Made by a program: the position numbers and the translations under genes. The notes under the pieces were generated by a model. It searched no databases. It saw only the letters and a list, made by a program, of their open reading frames with translations, and had not been told where the DNA came from. A DNA stretch of 64,000 bases from an uncultured Bacteroidales bacterium (lineage in GTDB: Bacteria; Bacteroidota; Bacteroidia; Bacteroidales; P3): positions 31,598-95,597 of the forward strand of contig CAMVMF010000005.1 of assembly GCA_947168515.1 (NCBI GenBank), read 5' to 3'. The first letter of the stretch is position 1; every line of letters begins with the position of its first letter. Below are positions 8,792 through 19,659 of this stretch, piece by piece.

Positions 8792-10057
8792 ATGGACATC
8801 ACCATCCCCAAGAAAAAAGGCCTCCGCAAGGCCTTCACCCGCAAAGTCCTCCCCTACTGGGGAGCAGCACTGCTGGCAGCCTTCATCCTTTTCCTCATCG
8901 TGCGGCCCCACAGCAGCACCCAGCGCATCAGCGGCGACACCCTCACCGTCAGCACCGTCGTGCGCGCCAACTTCGACGACTACATCCGCGTCAACGGCAC
9001 CGTCATGCCCATGACCTCCGTCCAGATCAGCCCCACCGAGGGCGGCATCGTGCAGCAAATAGTGGCCGAGGAAGGCACTAAAGTCCGCGCTGGCGACGTT
9101 ATACTGATACTGAGCAACGAAAACCTCGACCTGCAAATCCTCAACGCCGAAGCCGAGCTGGCCGAGAAAGAGAACATCCTACGCAACACCCTCATCAGTA
9201 TGCAGCAGCAGAAACTCTCCGTGCGCCAAGAACGCCTGTCACTGCAGGTGGAAGTGCGCCGTGCCAGGCGCGCCTATGAGAGCAGCCAGCAGCTCTGGGA
9301 CGAGCACCTCATCGCCCGCGAGGAATACCTCAAGGCCAAGGAGGACTATCAGCTGGCCTGCGACAAACTGGAGGTGGTCAGCGAGCGCGAGCGGCAGGAC
9401 AGTCTCTACCGCAGCGATGAACTGCAACAGCTGCGCGACAACCTGAGCAATATGCGCCTCAACATGGCCATGATACGCCGCCGCAAGGAGAACCTCAGCG
9501 TCAAAGCCCCCATCGACGGACAGATAGGCCTCCTCGACGCCGTGCTGGGACAGAACATCGTCCCAGGTGCCGCCATCGGACAAATCAACAACCTCGACAG
9601 CTACAAGATTCAAGCCCAGATCGACGAGCACTACATCGACCGCGTCACCGCAGGTCTCCGCGCCACCTTCGACCGTCAGGAGCAGCACTATGGCGCACGG
9701 CTCCGCAAGGTCTATCCCGACGTGCGCGACGGCAAGTTCAAGGCCGACTTCCTCTTCGGCGACACCATCCCCGACAACATCCGCGCCGGCCAGACCTACT
9801 ACCTCAACCTGCAGCTGGGCCAGAGCGAAGAGGCCGTCCTCATCCCCCGCGGCAGCTTCTACCAGCACACCGGTGGCAAGTGGATCTACGTCCTCACCGA
9901 CCCCCACCGCGCCGAGAAGCGCACCATCAGCATCGGCCGCCAGAACCCGCAGTACTACGAAGTCCTCGAAGGCCTCCGCCCCGGCGAGAAAGTCCTCACC
10001 GGCAGCTACGACCACTACGGCGACAACGACGTGCTGATAATAGAAACTAAAAGGTAA
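8792..10057 (+). CDS. HlyD/MacA-type periplasmic adaptor of a tripartite exporter
   Basis: A 421-residue membrane-fusion protein: one N-terminal membrane helix (about 27-43, LLAAFILFLIV), a biotinyl-lipoyl half-motif (GGIVQQIVAEEGTKVRAGDVIL), a long helical hairpin (about 108-225, rich in Glu/Arg/Gln), the second lipoyl half (VKAPIDGQIGLLDAVLGQ), a beta-barrel and a membrane-proximal domain ending GEKVLTGSYDHYGDNDV. It links the inner-membrane ABC permeases to the TolC-like channel, whose gene ends 34 bp upstream. The final codons ETKR and the stop (ACT AAA AGG TAA) lie inside an intergenic heptad module, so the present C-terminus may have been set by repeat invasion. Confidence 0.9.
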   Translation: MDITIPKKKGLRKAFTRKVLPYWGAALLAAFILFLIVRPHSSTQRISGDTLTVSTVVRANFDDYIRVNGTVMPMTSVQISPTEGGIVQQIVAEEGTKVRAGDVILILSNENLDLQILNAEAELAEKENILRNTLISMQQQKLSVRQERLSLQVEVRRARRAYESSQQLWDEHLIAREEYLKAKEDYQLACDKLEVVSERERQDSLYRSDELQQLRDNLSNMRLNMAMIRRRKENLSVKAPIDGQIGLLDAVLGQNIVPGAAIGQINNLDSYKIQAQIDEHYIDRVTAGLRATFDRQEQHYGARLRKVYPDVRDGKFKADFLFGDTIPDNIRAGQTYYLNLQLGQSEEAVLIPRGSFYQHTGGKWIYVLTDPHRAEKRTISIGRQNPQYYEVLEGLRPGEKVLTGSYDHYGDNDVLIIETKR

Positions 10058-10154
10058 AAACTAAAAACTAAAAGGGTGAGTGGGGCCGCAAAAAATATTA
10101 ACTGAAAAACACCGCCCCACTCAGAATTCAGAATATAGAACTCAGTATTACAAT

Positions 10155-12497
10155 ATGAACAGTTACTTTAAATTCCTCTCGCGCAACAAGCTCTATGCTG
10201 CCATCAATCTGGTTGGCCTCACCCTCTCTATGGCCTTCGTGCTGTTGCTGGCTGTCTATGTGCAGCGGCAGCGCAGCACCGACCGCTTCCAGCGGAACGC
10301 CGACCGCATCTACCTCGTGGGCAACGACGAGAACCTGGTCTCCGGCTACTGGCTCCATAACCACCTCAAAAACCGCTACCCCGAGATAGAGGCCGCCACC
10401 TGTTGGGCCTACTTCGAAAAGTCTCCCTTCTATATAGGCACAAGCGAGCAGGCCATAAACACCAATATGGCCTACGCCGACATCGACTTTTTCGACATCT
10501 TCTCCTTTCCCTTGGTCGAGGGCAGCGCGGCCGAATGGAAAGCCTCAGACCACCGCTGCGCCATCAGCCGCCAGTTTGCCAACGCCCATTTCCCCGGCGA
10601 GAGTCCCGTGGGCAAAACCCTCCGTTACGGCAACGAGGGCGACCTCACAGAGCTGACCGTTGCCGCCGTCTTCGACGACTTCGGCAACAGCACCCTCAAG
10701 CAGCCCGACGTCATCGTCCGCGGCGAAAACTGCGTCCACTACAACAGTGCTAACAACGAGCGGATGAGCAATAGCGGCTTCTGTCTCACCTTCGTCATGA
10801 CTCGCCCGGGTGCCGACCTCGCCCCCAAGCAGGACGACCTGCTCAGCTTCATGAAAGAAATCAACTGGACGTACAAAAACGGCATGCAGCATGAGGTCAA
10901 CCTCATCCCCCTGCTCGACATCTACTTCCTCGACAACTACAACAGCAACCACACCCCGAGTATCAACACCGGCAGCCGCACCTTCGTGGGGCTGGCCACC
11001 GCCATGTGTCTGGTGCTGCTGGCCTTCGCGCTGCTCAACTATGTCAACCTCACCACCGCCCTCTGCGGCCGCCGTGCCAGAGAGATGGCCACCCGTCGCC
11101 TGCTGGGAGCCGGACGCTGGCGTGTGTCACTCCAGATGATAGCCGAAAGCACCCTCATGTGTGCCGTGGCCATGCTCCTGGCCGTGCTGCTGGCCGAAGT
11201 CCTATCGCCAGCCGCCAGCCGCATGCTCGACTATCCATTCTCCATCTTCCAGAGCATCACCCTGCCGCGCATCTTGCTGGCCGCCGTCTTCGTGCTGCTC
11301 ACCGGCCTCGTGGCAGGCATCGTCCCCGCCCTCCTCATCCAGCGGGCGCAACCCATCGAGGTGGTCCGAGGCAGCCTCCGCCTGCGCACCAAGCAGGTCT
11401 ACAGCAAAATATTCATCGTACTGCAAAACATCGTGGCCGTCGTCATGCTTGTCACCGCCCTCACCATGCTACTGCAAGTGCGCCACATCGTGGGTGCCCC
11501 CCTTGGCTACAACACCCACCATATCCTACGTTTCGACAACCACTATGGCCGTGCCGCCGACCTACAACCCCTGCGCCAACGCCTTTTGCAGGAACCCTCC
11601 ATCAAGGACGTGGCCTTCGGCGAGGGCACCCCCTTCCGCGGCACCAACAACAACACTATGAACACCGCTGACGGCCAGGTAGCCTCCTTCCAAATCATCA
11701 AGGGCGACAGCAACTACTTCAACATGCTGGGCCTCCAACCCATCCGCGACAATCACAACCCCCGCCACTATTGGCTCAACGAATTCGCCATCAATAAATT
11801 CGGACTCACTCTCGACTCTGAAACCCTTCAGTTTGAATTCGGTCCGATGGAAATAGGCGGTGTCTACAAAGACTTCAAATTCTACGACATACTGTCCGAC
11901 AACAAGGAAGCACTCATCTACAACTACGGTGAATACACCGCGCAAAGCTCTCCTTGGACCATCCTCGTAGAGAACACCGGCAACGACCGCGAGGCCTACG
12001 ACCGAGTCAAAGCCATCGTCGCCGAACTATACCCCAACGACATCTTCGACGCCGTCTACCTCGACGACGAGATAGCCGAGTTCTTCGCCCCTCAAACCCG
12101 CCTCAGCCGCCTTGTGGCACTCTTTACACTGCTCATTCTGCTGGTCAGTGCCCTTGGTCTGGTGGCTATGAGCACCTACTACATGCAACAAGAACAGCAA
12201 GCCGTGGCCGTGCGCCGCGTGTACGGAGCCGAGCAGCGAAAGTTGCAGCGCGCACTGACGGGCTCCTTCATGAAGCTGGTGCTGGTGGCATTTGTCATCG
12301 CCACGCCCATTGCCTACTGGGTGGTGAATCATTTCTACCTCGAAACCTTCAGCTACCGCATACCCCTCTACTGGTGGATATTTGCACTGGCAGGCATCGC
12401 CACACTTCTTGTGGCCCTCGTGTCGGTCACCTTCCAAGCCCACCGCACCGTGGCTGCAAACCCCGCCTCCATCCTTAAATTGAGAATTGAGAATTAA
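10155..12497 (+). CDS. MacB/FtsX-type ABC transporter permease (first of three)
   Basis: A protein of about 780 residues. The N-terminal membrane helix (AAINLVGLTLSMAFVLLLAV) is followed by a large periplasmic MacB_PCD-type domain, a central FtsX block with RRAREMATRRLLGAGR, a second periplasmic domain, and a C-terminal FtsX block with AVAVRRVYGAE. This is the long permease architecture found in Bacteroidota that carries two FtsX blocks per chain. Start 10155 is chosen because MNSYFKFLSRNKLYA matches the start of the third permease (MKSYLKFLSRNKLYA). The C-terminus LKLRIEN is encoded by TTGAGAATTGAGAATTAA, an intergenic repeat module, whereas the paralogs end in LLKNE or LKKE. It is likely energised by the ATPase encoded next. 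Confidence 0.88.
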   Translation: MNSYFKFLSRNKLYAAINLVGLTLSMAFVLLLAVYVQRQRSTDRFQRNADRIYLVGNDENLVSGYWLHNHLKNRYPEIEAATCWAYFEKSPFYIGTSEQAINTNMAYADIDFFDIFSFPLVEGSAAEWKASDHRCAISRQFANAHFPGESPVGKTLRYGNEGDLTELTVAAVFDDFGNSTLKQPDVIVRGENCVHYNSANNERMSNSGFCLTFVMTRPGADLAPKQDDLLSFMKEINWTYKNGMQHEVNLIPLLDIYFLDNYNSNHTPSINTGSRTFVGLATAMCLVLLAFALLNYVNLTTALCGRRAREMATRRLLGAGRWRVSLQMIAESTLMCAVAMLLAVLLAEVLSPAASRMLDYPFSIFQSITLPRILLAAVFVLLTGLVAGIVPALLIQRAQPIEVVRGSLRLRTKQVYSKIFIVLQNIVAVVMLVTALTMLLQVRHIVGAPLGYNTHHILRFDNHYGRAADLQPLRQRLLQEPSIKDVAFGEGTPFRGTNNNTMNTADGQVASFQIIKGDSNYFNMLGLQPIRDNHNPRHYWLNEFAINKFGLTLDSETLQFEFGPMEIGGVYKDFKFYDILSDNKEALIYNYGEYTAQSSPWTILVENTGNDREAYDRVKAIVAELYPNDIFDAVYLDDEIAEFFAPQTRLSRLVALFTLLILLVSALGLVAMSTYYMQQEQQAVAVRRVYGAEQRKLQRALTGSFMKLVLVAFVIATPIAYWVVNHFYLETFSYRIPLYWWIFALAGIATLLVALVSVTFQAHRTVAANPASILKLRIEN

Positions 12498-12608
12498 GAG
12501 TTGAGAATTGAATTTCGTGTCCGGATAATTCTCCATTCTCAATTCTCAACTCTCCATTCACTACCCCGTCCATCTTTTTAGTTTTTAGTTTATACCTTAT
12601 ACTTTAAC
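12479..12608 (+). repeat. Inverted heptad repeat pair between permease and ATPase genes
   Basis: TTGAGAA heptads run from the last codons of the permease gene to about 12510. The complementary TTCTCAA/TTCTCCA heptads (about 12530-12560) and TTTTTAG heptads (about 12575-12600) precede the ATPase start. The two parts are complementary and could form a hairpin in the transcript. Confidence 0.7.
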
Positions 12609-12618
12609 TTTAACAATT

Positions 12619-13299
<681 letters not shown>

Positions 13300-13307
13300 T
13301 CTGTCAC

Positions 13308-15659
13308 ATGATGAACAGAAAAAGCGATTTACTCCTAAAGGTACTCTCCCTTGGGGTAGGCCTGGCTGTAGGCATAGTGCTTATCGCAAAGGTGTGCTTC
13401 GAACTCTCCTACGACAGCTTCTATCGCGACGTGGACCGCATCTACACTATTATGGCAGGCGTCGACCAACAGGGCGAGAAGCATGAATTCCCACAAGTCA
13501 GCGGAGCGGTAGCCCCCGGATTCAAGACCGACGTACCCGGCGTGGAAGAGGCCACCCGCACCACCTTCTATTTCAGCAACCTCAACTTCGTCGACGAGGA
13601 GCATAACATCGTTACTGCAGAGAGCTTTGCGTTGGCCGATACCTGCTTCTTCAAAGTCTTCGACCGCCCCATCCTCTCCGGCAACCCCACCGAGATATTG
13701 GCAAAGCCATTGGGTCTGATGGTGTCGCGCACCTTTGCCGAGAAGATGGGCGGCGTGGAGCAGTGCATTGGCAAGACCATTTTCAACGAGGACCAACCCG
13801 AACTGAAAATGACCATCCAGGGTGTCTTCGAAGACTTCCCCAAGAACGGCTCCATCGATTTCGACCTCATCATGTCCCTGGAGAGCTACGCAAAAAGCAG
13901 TACCGAAAACTGGGTGGGCAACGACCGCTACATAGGCTTCGTGAAACTGCAATCGAACGTCGACCCCACCACGCTTGCCCCCGCCATCCACAAGATGCAG
14001 CAGTCCCACCAGCCATTGGCAGAGTTGGAGAAAAACGGCACAAAACTGTGGTATACGCTCACACCCCTCATCAAAGCCCACACCCAGCAGCCCGAGGTCC
14101 GCTTCATGGTGATACTGCTCTCCATCGTGGCTGCTCTGCTGATAACCATCAGCCTCCTAAACTACATCCTCATCGTAATCTCCTCCATGGTGCACCGTGC
14201 CAAGGAGGTAGGCGTGCGCAAATGCTATGGTGCCACCGCTGCCGACATCTATGCCTTGTTGGCACGCGAGGCGGTGGTGCATCTGCTACTTGCTCTCGCC
14301 TTGGCAGCAGCCATCATCTTCGCTTCACGAGGAGTGATACAGAACCTGTTGGGTGTGCCGTTCTGGACGTTGCTTGTCCCGCAGAGCGTTATGGCTATCG
14401 GAGTGGTTTTGATTCTGGTATTGTTTGTTTCCATCGTTGTTCCCGCAAAGCTCTATCTGCGCATTCCTGTTTCGGTAGCTTTTCGTAACTACAGCGAGAA
14501 CTCCCGACGCTGGAAGATAGCCCTTCTCGGCATTCAGGTCCTCATCAACGTGTTTATCATTGCACTGATTATTGTCCTGTCGCTGCAATACCGGAAGATG
14601 GTAAATGCCGACCAAGGCTACGACTACCAGAATACCTATTCCGTCGCCATCTTCAACAACGGCTACGAGGCGCAGCAGCGAGTGCTGGAGGTTCTCTCCA
14701 CCTTTCCCGAGGTGAAGGCCGTGGGTGCAGCCTACAACCCGCCTTTCGTGCCTCCCAGCGGCGACAACGTCTACCTGCCAGGTGGCGAACGGGAGCTGTT
14801 CAATGTGGCCGACGGCTATGAGGCTACCGAGAGTTTCTTTCAGATGCTCGACTTCGATTTTGTGGCAGGCCGTGCACCGTGCGACTCCTCCGAAGTAGCT
14901 GTCTCGGAATCCTTTGTCGAGCGCATGGCAGAGTTTGCCGACTGGAGCGATGGAGCGGTGGGCAAGACATTCCTCATCACCGGCCATCCGGATGGAGAAA
15001 TACAGTTTCCCCCCTTCACTATCTCGGGCATCTACCGAGATGTCCGTATGGGCATCTATAACGATTTGCAGGAACGACCCAGTGTCTATTTCCACGGGGT
15101 GCTCGGCGACGGCAAATCATATATGCCTTATCTCATCTTCAAGACCTACCAGAAGATGGACGATTCCCTCTCCATGCGAATCTCCCATGCCCTATCTGCT
15201 GCATTAGACGGTCGCCAACTGCCGATAGTTTCATGGCAGGAGGAAATCCGCTCGGCCTACGAAGACAGCCGCAAGATACGCAATACGCTCCTCATCGGTT
15301 CCTTCTTCGCCATGCTCATAGCAATGCTGGGCCTCGTCGGCTTCGTTCGCGACGAATCGAACCGCCGCAGCAAAGAGATGGCCATCCGCAAGATAAGCGG
15401 TGCCACCGCTGCCGACGTGCGCCGCCTGCTGGTGTGGGAAGTATTCAAATTTTCACTGGTGATGGCAGTTGTGGCCTGCGTATGTTCCTGGTTTGCGGCA
15501 TCCAAGATATTGGAACAATTCGCCGAGCAAATCACTCTCAGCCCCATCATCTTCATCGGGGGGGCCACTGTGGTTCTCCTCATTGTTGTCGGGGTGGTCC
15601 TCCTATGCAGCCACCGCTTTGCGCGAACCAATCCTTCTGAACTACTCAAAAACGAATGA
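13308..15659 (+). CDS. MacB/FtsX-type ABC transporter permease (second)
   Basis: A protein of 782-783 residues starting at ATG 13308 or the adjacent ATG 13311, 8 bp after the ATPase stop; an open frame further upstream overlaps the ATPase gene and is not used. N-terminal helix LSLGVGLAVGIVLIAKVCF, periplasmic domain, FtsX block with AKEVGVRKCYGATA, second periplasmic domain and a C-terminal FtsX block with SKEMAIRKISGATAADV, ending NPSELLKNE. Tight spacing implies translational coupling with the ATPase. It probably forms an inner-membrane exporter with the neighbouring genes; whether the three permeases work as homo- or heterodimers cannot be told from sequence. Confidence 0.88.
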   Translation: MMNRKSDLLLKVLSLGVGLAVGIVLIAKVCFELSYDSFYRDVDRIYTIMAGVDQQGEKHEFPQVSGAVAPGFKTDVPGVEEATRTTFYFSNLNFVDEEHNIVTAESFALADTCFFKVFDRPILSGNPTEILAKPLGLMVSRTFAEKMGGVEQCIGKTIFNEDQPELKMTIQGVFEDFPKNGSIDFDLIMSLESYAKSSTENWVGNDRYIGFVKLQSNVDPTTLAPAIHKMQQSHQPLAELEKNGTKLWYTLTPLIKAHTQQPEVRFMVILLSIVAALLITISLLNYILIVISSMVHRAKEVGVRKCYGATAADIYALLAREAVVHLLLALALAAAIIFASRGVIQNLLGVPFWTLLVPQSVMAIGVVLILVLFVSIVVPAKLYLRIPVSVAFRNYSENSRRWKIALLGIQVLINVFIIALIIVLSLQYRKMVNADQGYDYQNTYSVAIFNNGYEAQQRVLEVLSTFPEVKAVGAAYNPPFVPPSGDNVYLPGGERELFNVADGYEATESFFQMLDFDFVAGRAPCDSSEVAVSESFVERMAEFADWSDGAVGKTFLITGHPDGEIQFPPFTISGIYRDVRMGIYNDLQERPSVYFHGVLGDGKSYMPYLIFKTYQKMDDSLSMRISHALSAALDGRQLPIVSWQEEIRSAYEDSRKIRNTLLIGSFFAMLIAMLGLVGFVRDESNRRSKEMAIRKISGATAADVRRLLVWEVFKFSLVMAVVACVCSWFAASKILEQFAEQITLSPIIFIGGATVVLLIVVGVVLLCSHRFARTNPSELLKNE

Positions 15660-15788
15660 TGATTCACAATTCACAAACACTAATGTGCATATTTTTAACA
15701 CCAATTACCATTAATTATCCATTAATTATAATTATTGGTCAATTAGATGGAAATTATATGTAAAAAATATTTGAACAAGAATAACAAA

Positions 15789-18101
15789 ATGAAAAGTTAT
15801 CTCAAATTCCTCTCGCGCAACAAACTCTATGCCTCCATCCAGGCCTTGGGACTTATACTTTCGCTGGCGTTTGTCATCATTCTGGGCAGCTATGCTTGGC
15901 AACAGTATTCCGCTGCCCACAGTACCCCCGACGGCGATCGGGTTTATGCCTTGGGTATGCCTGATTATCTGGGACTCACATACGGTATGCCAGCCTTGAT
16001 TGAGGAGCGTATTCCGGAGGTGGAGGCGGTGGGTATTTATTGTCCCGGCCTTGTTATGCAATTGAAGGGGCAAGAGGAGGTGGAAGAGGTTTCGCTGTCG
16101 GCTGTCAATCAGGATTTTTTCAAAATCTTCAGCAATATTCACTTCGAAGAGGGTAGTCCAGCAGTGTTGGAGTCGGACGACAATGCCATCATTAGTCGTC
16201 GTTTTGCCTCGCGCCACGAATTGAAAGTGGGAAGCGTTGTGGAACTGGGCGGCAATATCGTGGTGGGAGCCATCATCAGCGACATCGAAGGTTCCATTCT
16301 CCCCAATGTTGATATGTATATCAGCGACCACCATAAGTGGAACCACTTTGCCACCGAGATGCCTTTTGACCACTATGGCAGCACCATACCCTTCCTCAAG
16401 GTGATGCCAGGCACCGATACGAAAGCACTCTATGCCAAAATGGAAGCTCTCTGCAAGGAGGCCTACCCCGACTTTTATGGCCAGTATTTCTTCGAGAAAC
16501 TCAATATGCCCTGTTCGAACGAACTGTTCTTCTATGAGGGCTCTACCAACCTAAACCACGGCGACGCCAAGAGTATTCGCACCTTGCTGCTGGTTGGTCT
16601 GTTGCTGCTTTTGTCGGCAGTGTTCAACTACCTCAACCTTAATTTTGCCTTGTCGGGCAAACGCAACAAGGAGATGGCTGTCCGTCGTCTGGTAGGAGCC
16701 ACCCGAAACAATATTCGCCTTAAGTATTGGGCAGAATCGCTATTGTTTACCGCCACCTGTTTCGCTATGGCTTTGGTAGTTGCCTATGCTTTGACTCCAG
16801 AAATCAACGCATTGCTCAACGATCCGAATGTGCCTATCCGCATCTCTCTGACGCCAAAATATGTTGTGACTTATCTCATGTTTGTTGTCATCTTGGCCAC
16901 TTTGGCGGGTTTGTTGCCAGCCCGAATGTCAGCAAGTTTCCAACCTGTAGATGTTATCAAAGGGAGCTTTAGGCAGGCAAGCAAGATGCGTTTCAACAAG
17001 GTGTTTATCATCTTGCAAAACACGCTGGCGATATTCTTGATTGCGATGGCTATCGTGATGGAATGTCAGTACCGTCAGTCGCTTCATCGCCCACAACACG
17101 CCCGCACTGCCGACCTCTATTATCTGCACGCACCGGCTGGTGCAGAAGTCCGGCAGACCTTGTACGACGCTCTCGACGAATTGCCTTGCGTGAAGCGCAT
17201 CGGCTTTTGCTATGGCGCTCCTGGAGTGAGTGTGGGAGGACAATGGGGCGCTACGGCGGGTGGTGATGAAATACTGTACCGTCTCTATCGTGCCGACAGC
17301 ACAGCATTCTGTATGCTGGAGCCTGAGATTGTGGCAGATTTCCACGCTCCTCTTTACAACTCGGTATGGTTCGGAAGGAAAGCTTTTGATGCCACTGGGT
17401 TTACAGCCAAACAACACGATATCTCGCAGACATTGTCGCAGAGAACTAAAGGTTGCGAACAAGTGGCAGGTGTTATCGAAGATTGGGCCACCAATGGTGA
17501 GAACAGAGGCGAGGAAGACCTGATGGTCATTACCGTTCAGCGGGCTGAAGATATAGGTTGGGGCGGCTGGCTCATAGAAACCGTCGGTGACCATGCCGAA
17601 GCCACAAACTCCATCGCCGAGGTGTTGAAGAAAGAGGCAAACAACAAACAGATTGTGCTGAACTATTCAGGCTATCTGGACGACCTGATTGCAGAAAAAC
17701 TTCGTCCGCAGCACAATGCAATGCGGCTGATGGAAATCTTTATGTTGCTGGCCATCCTCATTTCTATCCTTGGGCTTGTGGCTATGAGCACCTACTATTC
17801 CGGACAGCAATCCAAAAGTATCGCCATCCGTAAGGTGTTCGGTGGCACCGTAACAGGCGAGACGCGTCGCAACATCGGCCAGTATATGATGATGTCCCTG
17901 GTGGCCTGTGCTATAGGCATTCCCATCGCGGTGGTGGCTGCAAGAGACTACCTGCAGGACTATATCTGCCGCATACACGACTACGGTTGGATCTTCGTCC
18001 TTGCCGTGGTCATCAACTTGGTTACCGCCTTCCTCTCTGTGCTATGGCAAACCCTCCGTAGCGCCCGCACCAATCCCGCAACAGAACTGAAAAAAGAATG
18101 A
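15789..18101 (+). CDS. MacB/FtsX-type ABC transporter permease (third)
   Basis: About 770 residues with the same architecture as the two preceding permeases. Start 15789 gives MKSYLKFLSRNKLYASIQALG, nearly identical to the first permease and followed by the first membrane helix. FtsX landmarks are NKEMAVRRLVGATRNN (first block) and SKSIAIRKVFGGTVTG (second block); it ends NPATELKKE. The AT-rich gap of 129 bp before it is free of the heptad repeats seen elsewhere in the cluster. A strong GC hairpin follows the stop, so this is the last structural gene before the regulatory pair. Confidence 0.87.
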   Translation: MKSYLKFLSRNKLYASIQALGLILSLAFVIILGSYAWQQYSAAHSTPDGDRVYALGMPDYLGLTYGMPALIEERIPEVEAVGIYCPGLVMQLKGQEEVEEVSLSAVNQDFFKIFSNIHFEEGSPAVLESDDNAIISRRFASRHELKVGSVVELGGNIVVGAIISDIEGSILPNVDMYISDHHKWNHFATEMPFDHYGSTIPFLKVMPGTDTKALYAKMEALCKEAYPDFYGQYFFEKLNMPCSNELFFYEGSTNLNHGDAKSIRTLLLVGLLLLLSAVFNYLNLNFALSGKRNKEMAVRRLVGATRNNIRLKYWAESLLFTATCFAMALVVAYALTPEINALLNDPNVPIRISLTPKYVVTYLMFVVILATLAGLLPARMSASFQPVDVIKGSFRQASKMRFNKVFIILQNTLAIFLIAMAIVMECQYRQSLHRPQHARTADLYYLHAPAGAEVRQTLYDALDELPCVKRIGFCYGAPGVSVGGQWGATAGGDEILYRLYRADSTAFCMLEPEIVADFHAPLYNSVWFGRKAFDATGFTAKQHDISQTLSQRTKGCEQVAGVIEDWATNGENRGEEDLMVITVQRAEDIGWGGWLIETVGDHAEATNSIAEVLKKEANNKQIVLNYSGYLDDLIAEKLRPQHNAMRLMEIFMLLAILISILGLVAMSTYYSGQQSKSIAIRKVFGGTVTGETRRNIGQYMMMSLVACAIGIPIAVVAARDYLQDYICRIHDYGWIFVLAVVINLVTAFLSVLWQTLRSARTNPATELKKE

Positions 18102-18128
18102 TTTATTTTGATGAATAAAAAATAGCCG

Positions 18129-18160
18129 GTCGGGGCGGGTGCGCCCGCCCCGACTAATTT
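18129..18160 (+). terminator. GC-rich terminator-like hairpin ending the export operon
   Basis: GTCGGGGCGGG (18129-18139) and CCCGCCCCGAC (18144-18154) are perfect 11-bp arms with loop TGCG, followed by the weak T-rich stretch TAATTTTA. It lies 27 bp after the third permease. Some read-through into the regulator genes is possible because the T-run is poor. Confidence 0.6.
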
Positions 18161-18298
18161 TAGATAACCGAACAATAAAATGCACATCTATTGAGTTATC
18201 TAGACAGAATTTCGTGCAGAAAAATGTGGCGCGAATACATTTTTATGCACCAAATAATTTTTTTTTATCTACTGCACTTGCAAAAGTACAATGACAAT

Positions 18299-19654
18299 AT
18301 GAAACGAAACCCATCCAAGATATTGGTCGTCGACGACAATGCCGCTGTCCGCAAGGCGTTGCAGCTGCTGCTCTCGCCGCGCTTTGTTGAGGTGGAGTTG
18401 ATTGCTTCGCCATCCACATTGCCGGCCACCATGGAGAGGCTGCATCCCGACGCGGTGCTGCTGGACATGAATTTCCACGCCGACATCAACAGCGGGAACG
18501 AGGGTCTCTTTTGGACCGACGAGATTGTGCGCCGCTGGCCAGGGACGCAGGTGGTGCTCTTCACCGCCTATGCCGACATCAACCTAGCGGTGGAGGGCAT
18601 GAAACGCGGTGCTTTCGACTTCGTGGTGAAGCCCTGGGACAACGATAGGCTAGTGGCCATTCTTGAAGCCGCAGCTACAAAGCATCGCGAGCCCTCGACC
18701 CGCGCCGCCAAAAGCGCTCAGGGCAAGTCCAAAGGGGCGGAGGAACGCGTCGATTTCTACTGGGGCAACAGCCAGCTAATGGCGCATATGCGCCGCGTGG
18801 TGGAGAAGGCGGCCCCTACGGATGCCACCGTGCTTATCACCGGCGAGAACGGCACGGGAAAGGATGTGCTGGCGCACGAGATTCACGCCCACAGCAGTCG
18901 TCGAGACAAGCCCCTAGTGTGCGTTGATGCGGGAGCCATTGTGGAGAGTCTGTTCGAGAGCGAGCTTTTCGGCCATGTGAAGGGGGCTTTCACCGATGCC
19001 CACAGCGACCACAAGGGGAAGTTCGAGCAGGCCGACGGCGGCACCCTCTTCCTGGACGAGATAGGCAACCTGCCACTGCACCTGCAGGCCAAGCTGCTGC
19101 GCGCACTGCAGGAGCGAAAGGTGGTGCCGGTGGGCAGCGAGAAGGCCGTATCCGTCGATATCCGCCTGATCTGCGCCACCAACCGCGACCTCGAAGCGAT
19201 GGTTCGAGAAGGCACTTTCCGTCAAGACCTCTATTTCCGCATCAACGTATTCCATCTGCACCTCCCTCCCCTACGTGAGCATACGGAGGACATAGCACCC
19301 TTGGCCGAGCATTTCGTCCGCTCTTTCGCCGCCCGCTACCACCGCGAGGCTGTGGGGCTCTCGCCAGACGTGCTCACCCTGTTGCAAAACCACCGCTGGA
19401 GCGGCAATGTGCGAGAGCTGCAGAATGTGCTCGAACGTGCCGTTATCATGAGCGACAGCCGCCTCTTGCAGCCACACGACATCGAGCTGACCGCCGCCCA
19501 AAGCGATATGCCCGCCACCCCTCTGGAGGCCGCCGAGGAGCAGACCATCCGCGCCGCCCTTGCCCGTCACGGCGGCAACCTTACCCTCGTGGCCAAAGAG
19601 CTGGGCATCAGCCGTCCCACGCTGTATGCGAGACTAAAGAAATACGGCATCTGA
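18299..19654 (+). CDS. NtrC-family sigma-54-dependent response regulator
   Basis: A 451-residue activator with three domains. Receiver: KILVVDDNAAVR with phosphoacceptor Asp in VLLDMNF, through about residue 125. AAA+ domain: Walker A GENGTGKD, the sigma-54 contact loop GAFTDA (GAFTGA in enteric bacteria; the Asp form is common in Bacteroidota), Walker B GGTLFLDEIGNL and arginine finger region FRQDLYFRINVF. C-terminal Fis-type helix-turn-helix: LTLVAKELGISRPTLYARLKKY. It should bind upstream sites and activate RpoN promoters such as 7190-7205 once phosphorylated by the kinase encoded next. Start 18299 begins the receiver domain; the longer upstream frame is unsupported. Confidence 0.93.
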   Translation: MKRNPSKILVVDDNAAVRKALQLLLSPRFVEVELIASPSTLPATMERLHPDAVLLDMNFHADINSGNEGLFWTDEIVRRWPGTQVVLFTAYADINLAVEGMKRGAFDFVVKPWDNDRLVAILEAAATKHREPSTRAAKSAQGKSKGAEERVDFYWGNSQLMAHMRRVVEKAAPTDATVLITGENGTGKDVLAHEIHAHSSRRDKPLVCVDAGAIVESLFESELFGHVKGAFTDAHSDHKGKFEQADGGTLFLDEIGNLPLHLQAKLLRALQERKVVPVGSEKAVSVDIRLICATNRDLEAMVREGTFRQDLYFRINVFHLHLPPLREHTEDIAPLAEHFVRSFAARYHREAVGLSPDVLTLLQNHRWSGNVRELQNVLERAVIMSDSRLLQPHDIELTAAQSDMPATPLEAAEEQTIRAALARHGGNLTLVAKELGISRPTLYARLKKYGI

Positions 19655-19659
19655 CGAAA

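Noticed and set aside
18227..18245. Second sigma-54 promoter before the activator gene (TGGCGCGAATACATTT)
   Set aside because: The -24 half is good but the -12 half lacks the required G or GC at the right spacing.
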